From positions 496,001-560,000 of the forward strand of contig NZ_QHKS01000001.1 of NCBI RefSeq assembly GCF_003353175.1: 64,000 bases of DNA. Reading direction: 5' to 3'. Within the stretch, counting starts at the first letter, position 1. Each line of letters begins with the position of its first letter. The notes beneath the pieces are model-generated. The model did no database searches and was not told the origin of the DNA. It saw nothing but the letters and a program-made list of their open reading frames with translations. A program made the position numbers and the translations under genes. Positions 40,863-51,049 of this stretch are shown in pieces. Source of the DNA: Paraburkholderia lacunae. Its GTDB lineage: Bacteria; Pseudomonadota; Gammaproteobacteria; Burkholderiales; Burkholderiaceae.

Positions 40863-41597
40863 ATGCTGGATCGTGAAGGCTTTCGCCCGAACGTCGGCAT
40901 CATCCTCTTGAACGCGCACAACGAGGTGTTTTGGGGCAAGCGGCTCCGTGAACATTCCTGGCAGTTTCCGCAAGGGGGCATCAAGTACGGTGAGACCCCC
41001 GTGCAAGCGATGTATCGGGAGTTACACGAAGAAACCGGCCTGCTTCCTGAGCACGTCAAGGTGATCGGTCGCACGCGCGACTGGTTGCGTTATGAGGTGC
41101 CTGACAAGTTCATCAAGCGCGAAGTACGCGGTCATTACCGCGGCCAGAAACAAATCTGGTTTTTGCTCCGGATGGTTGGACGCGATTGCGACATCTGCTT
41201 GCGTGCCACCGACCACCCTGAGTTCGATGCGTGGCGCTGGAACGAGTACTGGGTGCCGCTCGACTGTGTGATCGAGTTCAAGCGGGATGTGTATCAGTTG
41301 GCGCTGACGGAGCTATCCCGTTTCATGCGCCGGACTGCGCCGCGTGCGGAAAAACCTGGCGGGCACCATGGGCCGCGTTATCCCCGGATAGCGTCGTCGA
41401 TGGAAGGTCCGCCGGATTCGACGGTGATGACGGTAACGTCCGTTAGCATCGAAACATCGATTCACACGACGTCGATCGTGTCCGATTGCGTGCCGGGCTC
41501 CGGGTCGGAAACCGAAGTGGGTGCCGCGTCGGGTCAAGAAGACGAACCGGAGCGCGAAACCGCCGGCTCGCTCTTTCGAAGAGGCGTGCGCAGTTAA
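40863..41597 (+). CDS. rppH: RNA pyrophosphohydrolase
   Basis: Nudix hydrolase that removes pyrophosphate from mRNA 5' ends and so triggers RNase E decay. The start [17 protein letters not shown] follows GAAGGTGG. The Nudix box runs from GGIKYGET to REL-EETGL (38-60), preceded by WQFPQGG. The catalytic domain ends near 165; residues 166-244 form an extra Ser/Thr/Glu-rich tail (for example [13 protein letters not shown]) absent from the 176-residue E. coli enzyme. Longer C termini are known in Burkholderia RppH. The CNP1-like lipoprotein follows 74 bp later. Confidence 0.95.
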   Translation: MLDREGFRPNVGIILLNAHNEVFWGKRLREHSWQFPQGGIKYGETPVQAMYRELHEETGLLPEHVKVIGRTRDWLRYEVPDKFIKREVRGHYRGQKQIWFLLRMVGRDCDICLRATDHPEFDAWRWNEYWVPLDCVIEFKRDVYQLALTELSRFMRRTAPRAEKPGGHHGPRYPRIASSMEGPPDSTVMTVTSVSIETSIHTTSIVSDCVPGSGSETEVGAASGQEDEPERETAGSLFRRGVRS

Positions 41598-41671
41598 CAA
41601 TCTATGCGGCTGTCCATGCCGCCTCTGCTGGCGCGGCTCGACAGCCGCGCCGGTGTTTCGAGGAAATCATA

Positions 41672-42229
41672 TTGAAAGCACTTGCTCTCGTCGTGGCGTG
41701 CGTCGCCACCGGCGCTCTGCTGGCTGGCTGTTCGAGCGCCGGTAAATCAACCAATAAAGACGACAGCGCGTTCACCTATCTGCTGGACCGGCAGACTACC
41801 TGGGTTGAAAACAAGGTGGACACCTTGCCGCCGCTGCCGCAAGACTCGAACCTGCTGCCCTTCGAGGTTTCCGGCAACACGCCGCTGCAGTTCTCGGTCG
41901 ACAAAAACGCGCTTAGCGTCGGCACCGACGGCGTGGTGCGCTATACCGTGGTCGTGACGAGCCCCAGCGGCGCGCGCAATGTGAATTACGAGGGGATTCG
42001 CTGCGATACCTACGAATGGCGTCTATATGCGGGCCTGAACGCGGATCACGACGGCTGGGACAGAGCTGTCGCGAATGACTTCACGCGCATCGAGAACGGC
42101 GCGCTGAACGCCTATCAGGCGGCGCTGTACCAGGATTATATGTGCGCGAACAAGATACCCACGGGCAGCGCGAAGCAGATCGTCGAGAACATCCGCAACA
42201 AGCGCACGGCGACCTCAACGATCCGCTGA
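41672..42229 (+). CDS. CNP1-like family lipoprotein
   Basis: A 185-residue exported lipoprotein. The start is taken as TTG (41672), preceded by AGGAAA at seven bases, since MKALALVVACVATGALLAGC is a complete lipoprotein signal with Cys20; no ATG gives a better frame. The mature part contains WVENKVDTLPPLPQ and VTSPSGARNVNYEGIRCDTYEWR, which matches the CNP1-like uncharacterised family of betaproteobacteria, where it typically follows rppH. Function unknown; position suggests the outer or inner membrane lipoprotein pool. Confidence 0.85.
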   Translation: MKALALVVACVATGALLAGCSSAGKSTNKDDSAFTYLLDRQTTWVENKVDTLPPLPQDSNLLPFEVSGNTPLQFSVDKNALSVGTDGVVRYTVVVTSPSGARNVNYEGIRCDTYEWRLYAGLNADHDGWDRAVANDFTRIENGALNAYQAALYQDYMCANKIPTGSAKQIVENIRNKRTATSTIR

Positions 42230-42277
42230 GACGTTTTTTCGAGCGTTCTTCACATCTGAGCGACGCTTCGCAGAAGT

Positions 42278-42315
42278 AAAAAGGCCGTTCCGGCTCACGC
42301 TGGAACGGCTTTTTT
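42278..42315. terminator. Bidirectional terminator between the CNP1-like gene and proB
   Basis: AAAAAGGCCGTTCC (about 42278-42291) opposes GGAACGGCTTTTTT (42302-42315) around a ten-base loop. A runs and T runs on both sides make it usable for both convergent genes. Confidence 0.88.
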
Positions 42316-42347
42316 GTATGCAGAGCAGGCCCTGCGGCGGCGGTGGA

Positions 42348-43466
42348 TCAGATCAGCACGAGGTTGTCGCGGTGAATCAACTCCGGCTCCAGCATGTAGC
42401 CGAGTACCGATTCGATATCGCCGCTCGGACGCCGCTGGATCAGCTTGGTTTCCGCGCTGCTGTAGTTCGTCAGACCACGCGCGACTTCCCGCCCGGCGAC
42501 GCTCAGACACGCGATCACTTCGCCGCGCGCAAACGCGCCCTGCACGCCGACGATGCCGATCGGCAGCAAGCTCTTGCCGCCCTCGGTCAACTTCTCGACC
42601 GCGCCGTCGTCGATCACGACGTGGCCGCGCACCTGCAGGTGATCCGCCATCCATTGCTTGCGCGCCGCCATCCGCGCGGTGCGCGCAATCAGCTGCGTGC
42701 CGATCGCTTCGCCCGAGGCGAGTCGCGACAACACATCCGCTTCGCGACCGCTCGCGATCACCGTGTCGGCGCCGCTGTGCGCCGCGCGCTTGGCGGCGAG
42801 AATCTTGGTCAGCATGCCGCCACGGCCGAGGCTCGAGCCCGCGCCGCCGGCCATCGCTTCGAGTTCCGGCGCGCCGGCGTCGGCTTGCTGGACAAGCGTG
42901 GCACTCGGATCCTTGCGCGGGTCAGCGGTGAAAAGACCTTGCTGATCAGTGAGGATAACGAGCGCGTCCCCTTCGATCAGGTTCGCGACAAGCGCACCCA
43001 AGGTGTCGTTGTCGCCGAACTTGATTTCGTCGGTCACGACAGTGTCGTTCTCGTTGATGATCGGCACGACGCCCAAGCGCAGCAGGGTCAGCAACGTGGA
43101 GCGCGCGTTCAGATAGCGTTCGCGGTCGGCCAGATCGGCATGCGTCAGCAGAATCTGTGCGGTCTGGATCGAATGCTCGGCAAAGCGGCTCTCGTAGACC
43201 TGCGCCAAGCCCATTTGACCGACGGCCGCGGCCGCCTGCAGTTCGTCGATTTCGCGTGGCCGCCGGGTCCAGCCGAGCCGCTGCATCCCTTCAGCGATGG
43301 CGCCCGAGCTGACCAGCACGACTTCCTTGCCCTGCGCGCGCAGCGCCGCAATCTGCGCGGCCCAGCGGCCGATAGCAGCATGATCGAGGCCGCGCCCGTC
43401 GTTGGTGACGAGGCTCGAGCCGACTTTCACTACCAATCGCCGTGAATCTGCGATGACGGAACGCAT
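42348..43466 (-). CDS. proB: Glutamate 5-kinase
   Basis: First step of proline synthesis: phosphorylates glutamate to gamma-glutamyl phosphate. The 372-residue enzyme has the amino acid kinase domain (1-255: [50 protein letters not shown]) and a C-terminal PUA domain (about 285-365). Feedback inhibition by proline is the usual control in the family. It is downstream of obgE by 74 bp, the common betaproteobacterial rplU-rpmA-obgE-proB order. Confidence 0.97.
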   Translation of the reverse strand: MRSVIADSRRLVVKVGSSLVTNDGRGLDHAAIGRWAAQIAALRAQGKEVVLVSSGAIAEGMQRLGWTRRPREIDELQAAAAVGQMGLAQVYESRFAEHSIQTAQILLTHADLADRERYLNARSTLLTLLRLGVVPIINENDTVVTDEIKFGDNDTLGALVANLIEGDALVILTDQQGLFTADPRKDPSATLVQQADAGAPELEAMAGGAGSSLGRGGMLTKILAAKRAAHSGADTVIASGREADVLSRLASGEAIGTQLIARTARMAARKQWMADHLQVRGHVVIDDGAVEKLTEGGKSLLPIGIVGVQGAFARGEVIACLSVAGREVARGLTNYSSAETKLIQRRPSGDIESVLGYMLEPELIHRDNLVLI

Positions 43467-43540
43467 TGTGCGCGGTCTCCCAAGATAACGCGTGGTGTCT
43501 GCCGGCAGCCTCTTTGACGTACCGCCGGCGCTCAGGCTTG

Positions 43541-44758
<1,218 letters not shown>

Positions 44759-44844
44759 TCAGCTGTTCGGCTAGCCGCACCGCCATGGCCGACTCAATCT
44801 CGCGAACTCGTCCGGCGTATTCGTCCGGCGAAAAGCGCTGCAAT

Positions 44845-44880
44845 AAAAAAAGCCCCGCTAACTTCGCGGGGCCTTTTTCC
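44845..44880 (-). terminator. Terminator downstream of rpmA
   Basis: GCCCCGC and GCGGGGC (about 44853-44873) form the stem, with A7 on one side and T5 on the other. On the minus strand it follows the rpmA stop by about 28 bp and would cap the rplU-rpmA transcript before obgE. Confidence 0.85.
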
Positions 44881-44907
44881 GGTCCTGAAGCCCGTGCCTG
44901 ATTAAAC

Positions 44908-45171
44908 TCAGACTGCTGCCGGGACGACGTTGACCATGTGCTTCTTCGCTGCGCCTTTCGTCGAGAACTGGACGTGGCCGTCCGTCAACGCGAACAAGGT
45001 GTGATCCTTGCCGATACCGACGTTTTCACCAGCGTGCATACGCGTGCCACGTTGACGCACGATGATGCCGCCAGCGTTGATGGCCTGACCGCCGTAAACC
45101 TTCACGCCGAGACGCTTCGATTCAGAGTCGCGGCCGTTCCGGGACGATCCGCCTGCCTTTTTGTGTGCCAT
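44908..45171 (-). CDS. rpmA: 50S ribosomal protein L27
   Basis: Component of the large ribosomal subunit at the peptidyl-transferase centre. The 87-residue sequence starts [20 protein letters not shown], the classical L27 N terminus without the Firmicutes cleavage extension, and ends with VVPAAV. It lies 25 bp downstream of rplU and is surely co-transcribed with it. Confidence 0.99.
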   Translation of the reverse strand: MAHKKAGGSSRNGRDSESKRLGVKVYGGQAINAGGIIVRQRGTRMHAGENVGIGKDHTLFALTDGHVQFSTKGAAKKHMVNVVPAAV

Positions 45172-45196
45172 TTGATTTGCTCCTTAACCGGTGCGC

Positions 45197-45508
45197 TTAC
45201 GCGTTGATCGCGTCGATGCGCAGTTCGGTATAGTTCTGGCGGTGGCCGCCATGCTTCTGGTAGTGCTTCCGGCGACGCATCTTGAAGATGGTCACTTTGG
45301 CGTGACGACCTTGCGACACGACGGTAGCCTTGACGGAAGCCCCACTGACCAGCGGCGTACCGAACTTAATCGATTCGCCTTCGCCCACTGCGAGAACCTG
45401 GTCGAGCGTGATTTCAGCGTCAATGTCTGCCGGTATCTGTTCTACTTTAAGTTTTTCGCCGACGGCAACTTTATACTGCTTGCCACCGGTTTTTATGACC
45501 GCGTACAT
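45197..45508 (-). CDS. rplU: 50S ribosomal protein L21
   Basis: Large-subunit protein that binds 23S rRNA. The 103-residue product starts [20 protein letters not shown] and contains [15 protein letters not shown] near its C terminus, both diagnostic. The start at 45508 is fixed by the family N terminus, and open frame further upstream is not coding. A near-consensus promoter lies about 55-80 bp upstream. Confidence 0.99.
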   Translation of the reverse strand: MYAVIKTGGKQYKVAVGEKLKVEQIPADIDAEITLDQVLAVGEGESIKFGTPLVSGASVKATVVSQGRHAKVTIFKMRRRKHYQKHGGHRQNYTELRIDAINA

Positions 45509-45562
45509 TGAGAACCTCACTCTGTGTTCATTTTTCCCACGCACCGCGCGCGGAAACCCGTG

Positions 45563-45591
45563 ATTATACATAGAGTTAGCTGCGCGGTCAA
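45563..45591 (-). promoter_or_regulatory. rplU-rpmA promoter
   Basis: On the minus strand TTGACC (complement of 45586-45591), a 17-bp spacer and TATAAT (complement of 45563-45568). This is the best sigma-70 match seen in the window, and it gives a leader of about 50 nt to rplU. Confidence 0.85.
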
Positions 45592-45711
45592 AACTCGTTG
45601 AAAGGCGCCGAACCCGCCGCCCAGCCGCCGTACGGCACCGGCGCACGCCCTTGCCGTGGCCCGCGTTACGGCGCGCCACAGCCTGCGACCCGGAACTGTC
45701 GCGATTCGCCT

Positions 45712-45717
45712 TATAAT
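45712..45717 (+). promoter_or_regulatory. Consensus -10 element of ispB
   Basis: TATAAT 26 bp upstream of the ispB start, in CCTTATAATTCGCGG. No clear -35 hexamer at 17 bp. The promoter is divergent from the rplU promoter. Confidence 0.5.
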
Positions 45718-45743
45718 TCGCGGCACTACCCAATTCAGCCATC

Positions 45744-46736
45744 ATGTCGTCGACTGCCACCCCCTCCTCCAACGCCGCCAGCCTGCTCGCTCCGATCGCC
45801 GAAGACATGCAGCAGGTCAATCGCGTCATACGGCACCGTCTGGCGTCCGACGTGATGCTGATCAATCAGATCTCCGAGTACATCATCAGCGCCGGCGGCA
45901 AGCGGCTGCGGCCCGCGTTGCTGCTGCTGGTGGCGGGCGCGCTGGGTGAAACCACCGGACATCGGCATGAACTGGCCGCAGTGGTCGAATTCATCCATAC
46001 GGCCACGCTGCTGCACGACGACGTAGTCGACGAATCCGATCTGCGGCGCGGCCGGCAGACCGCCAACGCGCTGTTCGGCAATGCGGCGAGTGTGCTGGTC
46101 GGCGACTTTCTGTACTCGCGCTCGTTCCAGATGATGGTCGGCGTAGGCAAGATGCGCGTGATGGAAATCCTGTCGGAGGCGACCAACATCATCTCCGAAG
46201 GCGAAGTGCTACAACTGCTGAACATGCACGACGCCGACGTGGACGAAGGGCGCTACATGCAGGTGATCCGCTACAAAACGGCCAAACTGTTCGAAGCCGC
46301 CGCCCAGCTCGGCGCGGTGCTGGCCGGCTCGGATGCGAAAACCGAAGCCGCGGCGGCAGAATTCGGCCGGCGCATCGGCACAGCGTTCCAGATCATGGAC
46401 GACTGGCTCGACTACACGGGTACGGCGGAATCGATGGGCAAGAACGCGGGCGACGACCTGCGCGAAGGTAAACCCACGCTCCCGCTGATCTATCTGATCG
46501 AACGCGGCACGCCGGAGCAGTCGGCGCTAGCACGCGAGGCGATCGAACACGGCGGAACCGACCGTTTCGACACGATTTTCGAGGCCATCACACGTTCCGG
46601 CGCGCTGGATCACACGCTCGAATGCGCGAAACAGGAAGCCCAGGCGGCCGCCGCCGCAATTTCTTCGTTTCCCGATTCCATTTACAAAGAAAGCCTGCTA
46701 GAATTATGTTCTTACTCGACGGCAAGACAGTCTTGA
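45744..46736 (+). CDS. ispB: Long-chain polyprenyl (octaprenyl) diphosphate synthase
   Basis: Makes the ubiquinone side-chain precursor from IPP and FPP. The 330-residue trans-prenyltransferase has the first Asp-rich motif [16 protein letters not shown] and the second [11 protein letters not shown], with [12 protein letters not shown] upstream of the first. Ubiquinone-8 is usual in Burkholderiaceae, hence octaprenyl; product length cannot be proven here. It is divergent from rplU, a widespread gene order, and tRNA-Pro follows 48 bp after the stop. Confidence 0.93.
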   Translation: MSSTATPSSNAASLLAPIAEDMQQVNRVIRHRLASDVMLINQISEYIISAGGKRLRPALLLLVAGALGETTGHRHELAAVVEFIHTATLLHDDVVDESDLRRGRQTANALFGNAASVLVGDFLYSRSFQMMVGVGKMRVMEILSEATNIISEGEVLQLLNMHDADVDEGRYMQVIRYKTAKLFEAAAQLGAVLAGSDAKTEAAAAEFGRRIGTAFQIMDDWLDYTGTAESMGKNAGDDLREGKPTLPLIYLIERGTPEQSALAREAIEHGGTDRFDTIFEAITRSGALDHTLECAKQEAQAAAAAISSFPDSIYKESLLELCSYSTARQS

Positions 46737-46784
46737 ACGAGACTGAAACGCCGGAATAGTCTGAATCGAGTCCGCAGTACAAAT

Positions 46785-46861
46785 CGGGGTGTAGCTTAGC
46801 CTGGTAGAGCGCTACGTTCGGGACGTAGAGGCCGGAGGTTCGAATCCTCTCACCCCGACCA
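46785..46861 (+). tRNA. tRNA-Pro, anticodon CGG
   Basis: Cloverleaf readable by eye: acceptor CGGGGTG pairs with CACCCCG, discriminator A and encoded CCA end. The anticodon stem CTACG/CGTAG encloses the seven-base loop TTCGGGA, with anticodon CGG, reading CCG, a heavily used proline codon in GC-rich genomes. The T arm contains GGTTCGAATCC. The 77-nt length includes CCA. Confidence 0.97.
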
Positions 46862-46886
46862 GATTTGCCTTGTTAGCTCAAGGCTC

Positions 46887-46919
46887 AAAAAAACCGCCCA
46901 GCTTGCTCGGCGGTTTTTT
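46887..46919 (+). terminator. Terminator downstream of tRNA-Pro
   Basis: CCGCC (46894-46898) pairs with GGCGG (46909-46913), extended by an A7/T6 flank, 25 bp after the tRNA. Typical Rho-independent terminator. Confidence 0.85.
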
Positions 46920-47067
46920 GTTTTGGGTCGTACTTTTCTGTGCCTCTTTTCGCTTTTCATGCGAGACCCGCGCTGAAGTGTCATGTGCGTCAAGCCATCC
47001 GGCCAGGCGGCTCGCACGGCCCCCTCTGCTATATTCTCTCCATCCTGTCCCCTATCCTTCACGACGC

Positions 47068-48372
47068 GTGGAACAACTTCCCTTATGGGCGCAGATTGGC
47101 GCTGTCTTTCTGCTGCTCGTCTGCTCCAGTTTCTTTTCGATTTCCGAAACGGCGATGATGGCGATCAACCGCCATCGCCTGAAACATCTTGCCAATCAGA
47201 ACGTGCTCGGCGCAAAGACCACGCAAGGTCTGCTCGCGCGCACCGACCAGCTGTTGAGCGTCGTCCTGATCGGCAACAATCTGTTCAACACGATCATCCC
47301 GGTGCTCACCACCTCGATCGCGCTGCACACATTCGGCCGTAACAACCTGGTGCTGTCGATCGCGACCGGCATCGTTGCGTTTCTGATCATTGTGTTCGCG
47401 GAGATCACGCCGAAAATCGTCGGCGCGACGTTCCCGGAAAAGATAGCGCTGCCGGCCAGCCTGCTGATCGCGCCGATGATGCGCGTCACGAGGCCGCTCG
47501 TCTGGTTCGTCAATCTGATCGCAAACGGCATGCTGCAGGTGCTGCATATCAACACCAAGGGCGCGCACGACCAGCGTCTTTCCACCGAAGAGCTTCGCAC
47601 CATCGTGCTCGAATCGGGCAGCTTCATGCCCACCAAACACCGCAGCATTCTGCTGAACCTGTTCGACCTCGAAAACATTTCCGTCGACGACGTGATGATC
47701 CCGCGCCGCCGGATTGAAGCGCTCGACTTCGACGCGCCATTCGAGCAGATCCTGCATCAGCTCGAAACCTGCTATCACAACAAGCTGATCGTCTATCAGG
47801 GCGATATTGACCGGGTACTTGGCGTATTGCACGTACGCAAGACGCTGGCAGCGCTGCACAACCAGGAACTGGAGCGCGAAACGCTGCGCGAATTGCTGGC
47901 CGAGCCGTATTTCGTGCCGACCGGCACGCCAGTGTTCCAGCAGCTGCAGTACTTCCAGGAAAGCCGTCATCGCACGGCGCTGGTCGTCAACGAGTACGGC
48001 GAGCTACAGGGGCTGATCACGCCGGAAGACATCATCGAAGAACTGATCGGCGAATTCACCACGTCGATTCCGCGTGGCGCCAATTCGCGCGGCGGCTGGA
48101 ACGAGACCGGCGAATGCATCGTCGCGGGCAGCATGCCGCTGCGCGAACTGAACCGCTGGCTGCATCTCACGCTGCCCACCGACGGACCGAAAACGCTCAA
48201 CGGCCTGATCCTCGAAATTCTCGAAGACATCCCCGACGGCGACATGTGCGTGCAGATCGGCGACGTGAAACTCGAAGTGATGCGCAGCGACGATCAGGCG
48301 ATCCGCACCGTCAAGCTGTTCAGGCCACCCACGCGCGCGGGCGCGAAAGCCACGAAAGCGGCGCGCAGCTGA
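47068..48372 (+). CDS. CorC/HlyC-type membrane protein with CBS domains (CNNM family)
   Basis: A 434-residue protein with an N-terminal CNNM transmembrane domain (about 5-190, LWAQIGAVFLLLVCSSFFSISETAMMAINRHRL at the start), a pair of CBS motifs (about 205-330, ENISVDDVMIPRRRIEALD and YGELQGLITPEDIIEELIGE) and a CorC/HlyC C-terminal domain. Start is GTG 47068, since the hydrophobic family N terminus (VEQLPLW) begins there; no strong Shine-Dalgarno is visible. Family members are implicated in magnesium/cobalt efflux or resistance. It is unrelated to haemolysis despite older names. Confidence 0.9.
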   Translation: MEQLPLWAQIGAVFLLLVCSSFFSISETAMMAINRHRLKHLANQNVLGAKTTQGLLARTDQLLSVVLIGNNLFNTIIPVLTTSIALHTFGRNNLVLSIATGIVAFLIIVFAEITPKIVGATFPEKIALPASLLIAPMMRVTRPLVWFVNLIANGMLQVLHINTKGAHDQRLSTEELRTIVLESGSFMPTKHRSILLNLFDLENISVDDVMIPRRRIEALDFDAPFEQILHQLETCYHNKLIVYQGDIDRVLGVLHVRKTLAALHNQELERETLRELLAEPYFVPTGTPVFQQLQYFQESRHRTALVVNEYGELQGLITPEDIIEELIGEFTTSIPRGANSRGGWNETGECIVAGSMPLRELNRWLHLTLPTDGPKTLNGLILEILEDIPDGDMCVQIGDVKLEVMRSDDQAIRTVKLFRPPTRAGAKATKAARS

Positions 48373-48502
48373 GTCCTGCACGCTGCAGCATCGCACACGG
48401 GCACAACGCGCGCCATTAGCCGATCGGCTGAATGGCGGCGAGCGCCGCCTTACCGGATGATGAAGTCGTCGTGTTCTACAGGCGGCTCATCACCGGTCCC
48501 TC

Positions 48503-49795
48503 ATGCAAGATTCTTTTCAAGCTGCGGCGCCGGCGTTGCGGCCCATCGCGTTCAATAGCGATATCGCCGCCAAACCGAAGCCCAACGCGTTCGCGGCGCA
48601 AGCCGGCACAAACCTCCCCGATCCCGGCGACGCTCCTGCCGTCCGGCTGCTGGCCGACACGTTGCAGGAAGCGATCCGCCGCAACGCGTCGGACCTGCAC
48701 ATCGAACCGGCGGAGCACGGCTGGCGCGTGCGTTTGCGGATCGACGGCGTGCTGCACGAGATCCCCGCGCCTGCAGCGCATTTGCGCGACGCGTTCATCA
48801 CGCGCGTGAAAGTGCTGGCGCGCATGGACATCGCCGAGAGGCGGGTGCCGCAGGACGGCCGGCTGCGTATCGCCGCGTCGCCCGGCCGGACGGAAGACTA
48901 TCGCGTCAACTCGCTGCCTACCCTGTTCGGTGAAAAGCTGGTGTTACGCAGGCTCGACGCGCTGCCCGCCGACCTTTCGCTCGACTCTCTCGGCCTCGAT
49001 CCGCAACAGCGCAAAGCGGTGGACGCCGCAATCCGCGCGCCGCACGGCCTCGTGCTCGTCACCGGCCCGACTGGCAGCGGCAAAACGCTGTCGCTGTATT
49101 GCTTTCTGCAACTGCTCAATGTCGAGGCGCGCAATCTCTGTTCGGTCGAAGATCCGGCTGAGATTCAATTGGCGGGAATCAATCAGGTCAGCGTGCGCGA
49201 AAAGGCGGGACTGACCTTCGCGGTGGCGTTGCGCGCGTTTCTGCGTCAGGACCCGGACGTGATCATGGTCGGTGAAATCCGCGACGACGAAACCGCCGAC
49301 GTCGCCGTAAAGGCCGCGCAAACCGGCCACCTGGTGCTGTCCACCCTGCATACGAACGACGCCCCTGCTGCCGTCGCGCGCCTGATCGACATCGGCGTCG
49401 AGCCGTACAACCTCGCCGCCGCGCTGCGGATGGTGACGGCGCAGCGGCTCGTGCGGCGGCTTTGTCCGGCGTGCCGCGCACCGGCGCCGCAATCGGCGGC
49501 GGCGCTGCGAGCAGCAGGTTTTGCCGGCCACCAGCTCGACGGCTGGCAGCCGTATGCCGCGAGCGGATGCGCGGCCTGCCACGGCATCGGCTACCGGGGC
49601 CGCGTCGGGGTTCACCAGGTGATGCCAATCTCCGATGCAATGCGCGAGCTGATCGTGACAAGCGCGAGCACGCACGAGCTTGCCCGCCTCGCGCAGGCCG
49701 AACGGGTGCCCACGCTACGCGACGCGGCGTTGGCCCGCGTCCGCGACGGCACCACGAGTCTCGCCGAAGCGCTTGCCGCAACCGAAGTCGCATGA
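48503..49795 (+). CDS. pilB: PilB/GspE-type secretion ATPase, short form
   Basis: Hexameric ATPase driving pilin or pseudopilin polymerisation. The 430-residue protein has Walker A GPTGSGKT (188-195), the Asp box and Walker B region (AFLRQDPDVIMVGEIRDDETAD), His box (TGHLVLSTLHTNDA) and a C-x2-C...C-x2-C zinc motif (CPACRAP and CAACHGIGYRGRVG). It lacks most of the N-terminal N1 domain seen in the about 565-residue PilB. ATGA overlap couples it to the PilC-like gene. It could equally be a GspE-like protein; the PilB label follows the pilBCD order. Confidence 0.85.
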   Translation: MQDSFQAAAPALRPIAFNSDIAAKPKPNAFAAQAGTNLPDPGDAPAVRLLADTLQEAIRRNASDLHIEPAEHGWRVRLRIDGVLHEIPAPAAHLRDAFITRVKVLARMDIAERRVPQDGRLRIAASPGRTEDYRVNSLPTLFGEKLVLRRLDALPADLSLDSLGLDPQQRKAVDAAIRAPHGLVLVTGPTGSGKTLSLYCFLQLLNVEARNLCSVEDPAEIQLAGINQVSVREKAGLTFAVALRAFLRQDPDVIMVGEIRDDETADVAVKAAQTGHLVLSTLHTNDAPAAVARLIDIGVEPYNLAAALRMVTAQRLVRRLCPACRAPAPQSAAALRAAGFAGHQLDGWQPYAASGCAACHGIGYRGRVGVHQVMPISDAMRELIVTSASTHELARLAQAERVPTLRDAALARVRDGTTSLAEALAATEVA

Positions 49796-51021
49796 TCGCC
49801 GCCACACCTCCTCAGCCCGCGTCGGCCGATCTGCGTTTCCGATGGCGCGGCGTCGACGCCGACGGCGTCCAGAAAAACGGCGCTCTCATTGCGCCGGACG
49901 CCGATGCCGCGCGAGCGCTGCTCAAGCGCGACAAACTGTTCATCGTCGAACTGACGGCCCGCGGGCCCGCGCCGCGCCCCAAAACGCGCGCCGCCGACGT
50001 CACGATCTTCACCCGCCAGCTTGCCAGTCTGCTGCGCGCCGGTTTGCCGCTCGCGCCCGCGCTCGACCTTCTCGCCCAGACGCAGAGTTCACGTCAGCCC
50101 GGCATGCCGCGGATCGTCGGCACGCTGGCGCGTGATATCACCGCCGGCCTGCGTTTTTCGGCGGCGTTGCAGCGGCATCCGGCGCAATTCAATGCGTTGT
50201 ACTGCCAGCTCGTCGAGGTCGGCGAAGCGGCCGGCGCATTGGCAACGGTCCTCGCCCGGCTCGCCGACGACCGCGAACGCGCCGCCGCGCAGCGTGCCAA
50301 GGTGCGAGCGGCGCTGACCTATCCGGTGGCGATTCTGCTGCTCGCGATTGTGATTACCGCAGCGTTGCTGATATGGGTCGTCCCCACCTTCAAGCAGATC
50401 TTCGACGGCTTCGGCGCGAAGCTGCCCGCACCGACGCAGTTCGTGCTGGCGCTCTCATCCGCTGCAGCGCGCTGGAGCCTACCCGTGGTGGTCATGTGTT
50501 TCGCTGCGGCCTGGGCCGTGACGCTGCTGCAACGGCGTTCCGAAGCGGTACGCATCTCCTTCGCCCGCCTGTCGCTGAGGATACCGGTCGCCGGTCCGTT
50601 GCTGGGCACGTTATGCGCCGCCCGCTGGAGCCGCGCGCTCGGCACGCTGCTGTCGGCCGGCACGCCGCTCGCCGACGCATTCGATTCATTGACGCACGCT
50701 ACCGGCAACGCATTCTTCGACCGCGCCACCGCGGATATTGCCGCGCGGCTGCGGCGCGGCGAACGGCTCGCCGCGGCGATGCGCGCGGCGCTCTGTTTTC
50801 CGCCGGAGGTCGTCCAGCCGGTGGCGGTTGCCGAAGAATCCGGCGCGCTCGATACGATGCTGATCGACATAGCATCTCTAAGCGATCGTCAGGTAGACGA
50901 AAAGATCGGCACGCTGTCGAGCCTGTGCGAGCCGCTCGTCATCATCGTGCTCGGTACACTGGTCGGCGGCCTTGTAATCGCGATGTATCTTCCCATTATT
51001 CAACTCGGCAACGTGGTGTAG
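49792..51021 (+). CDS. pilC: PilC/GspF-type inner-membrane platform protein
   Basis: Polytopic platform that partners the ATPase in type IV pilus or type II secretion assembly. The 409-residue product starts by ATGA overlap with the pilB stop. Two GspF domains are visible (FTRQLASLLRAGLPLAPALDLLA at about 75-95 and a second around ARWSRALGTLLSAGTPLADAFDSL), separated by a transmembrane helix (about 178-200); the last helix is near the C terminus (IIVLGTLVGGLVIAMYLPI). It stands between pilB and pilD; no pilin gene is present in the window. Confidence 0.92.
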   Translation: MIAATPPQPASADLRFRWRGVDADGVQKNGALIAPDADAARALLKRDKLFIVELTARGPAPRPKTRAADVTIFTRQLASLLRAGLPLAPALDLLAQTQSSRQPGMPRIVGTLARDITAGLRFSAALQRHPAQFNALYCQLVEVGEAAGALATVLARLADDRERAAAQRAKVRAALTYPVAILLLAIVITAALLIWVVPTFKQIFDGFGAKLPAPTQFVLALSSAAARWSLPVVVMCFAAAWAVTLLQRRSEAVRISFARLSLRIPVAGPLLGTLCAARWSRALGTLLSAGTPLADAFDSLTHATGNAFFDRATADIAARLRRGERLAAAMRAALCFPPEVVQPVAVAEESGALDTMLIDIASLSDRQVDEKIGTLSSLCEPLVIIVLGTLVGGLVIAMYLPIIQLGNVV

Positions 51022-51049
51022 CATCGCAGCCGAATCCAACTCTTTCGCC

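Noticed and set aside
46785..46861. tRNA-Pro as an integration site for a mobile island
   Set aside because: No integrase, direct-repeat copy of the tRNA 3' end or compositional change follows; neighbours are housekeeping genes.
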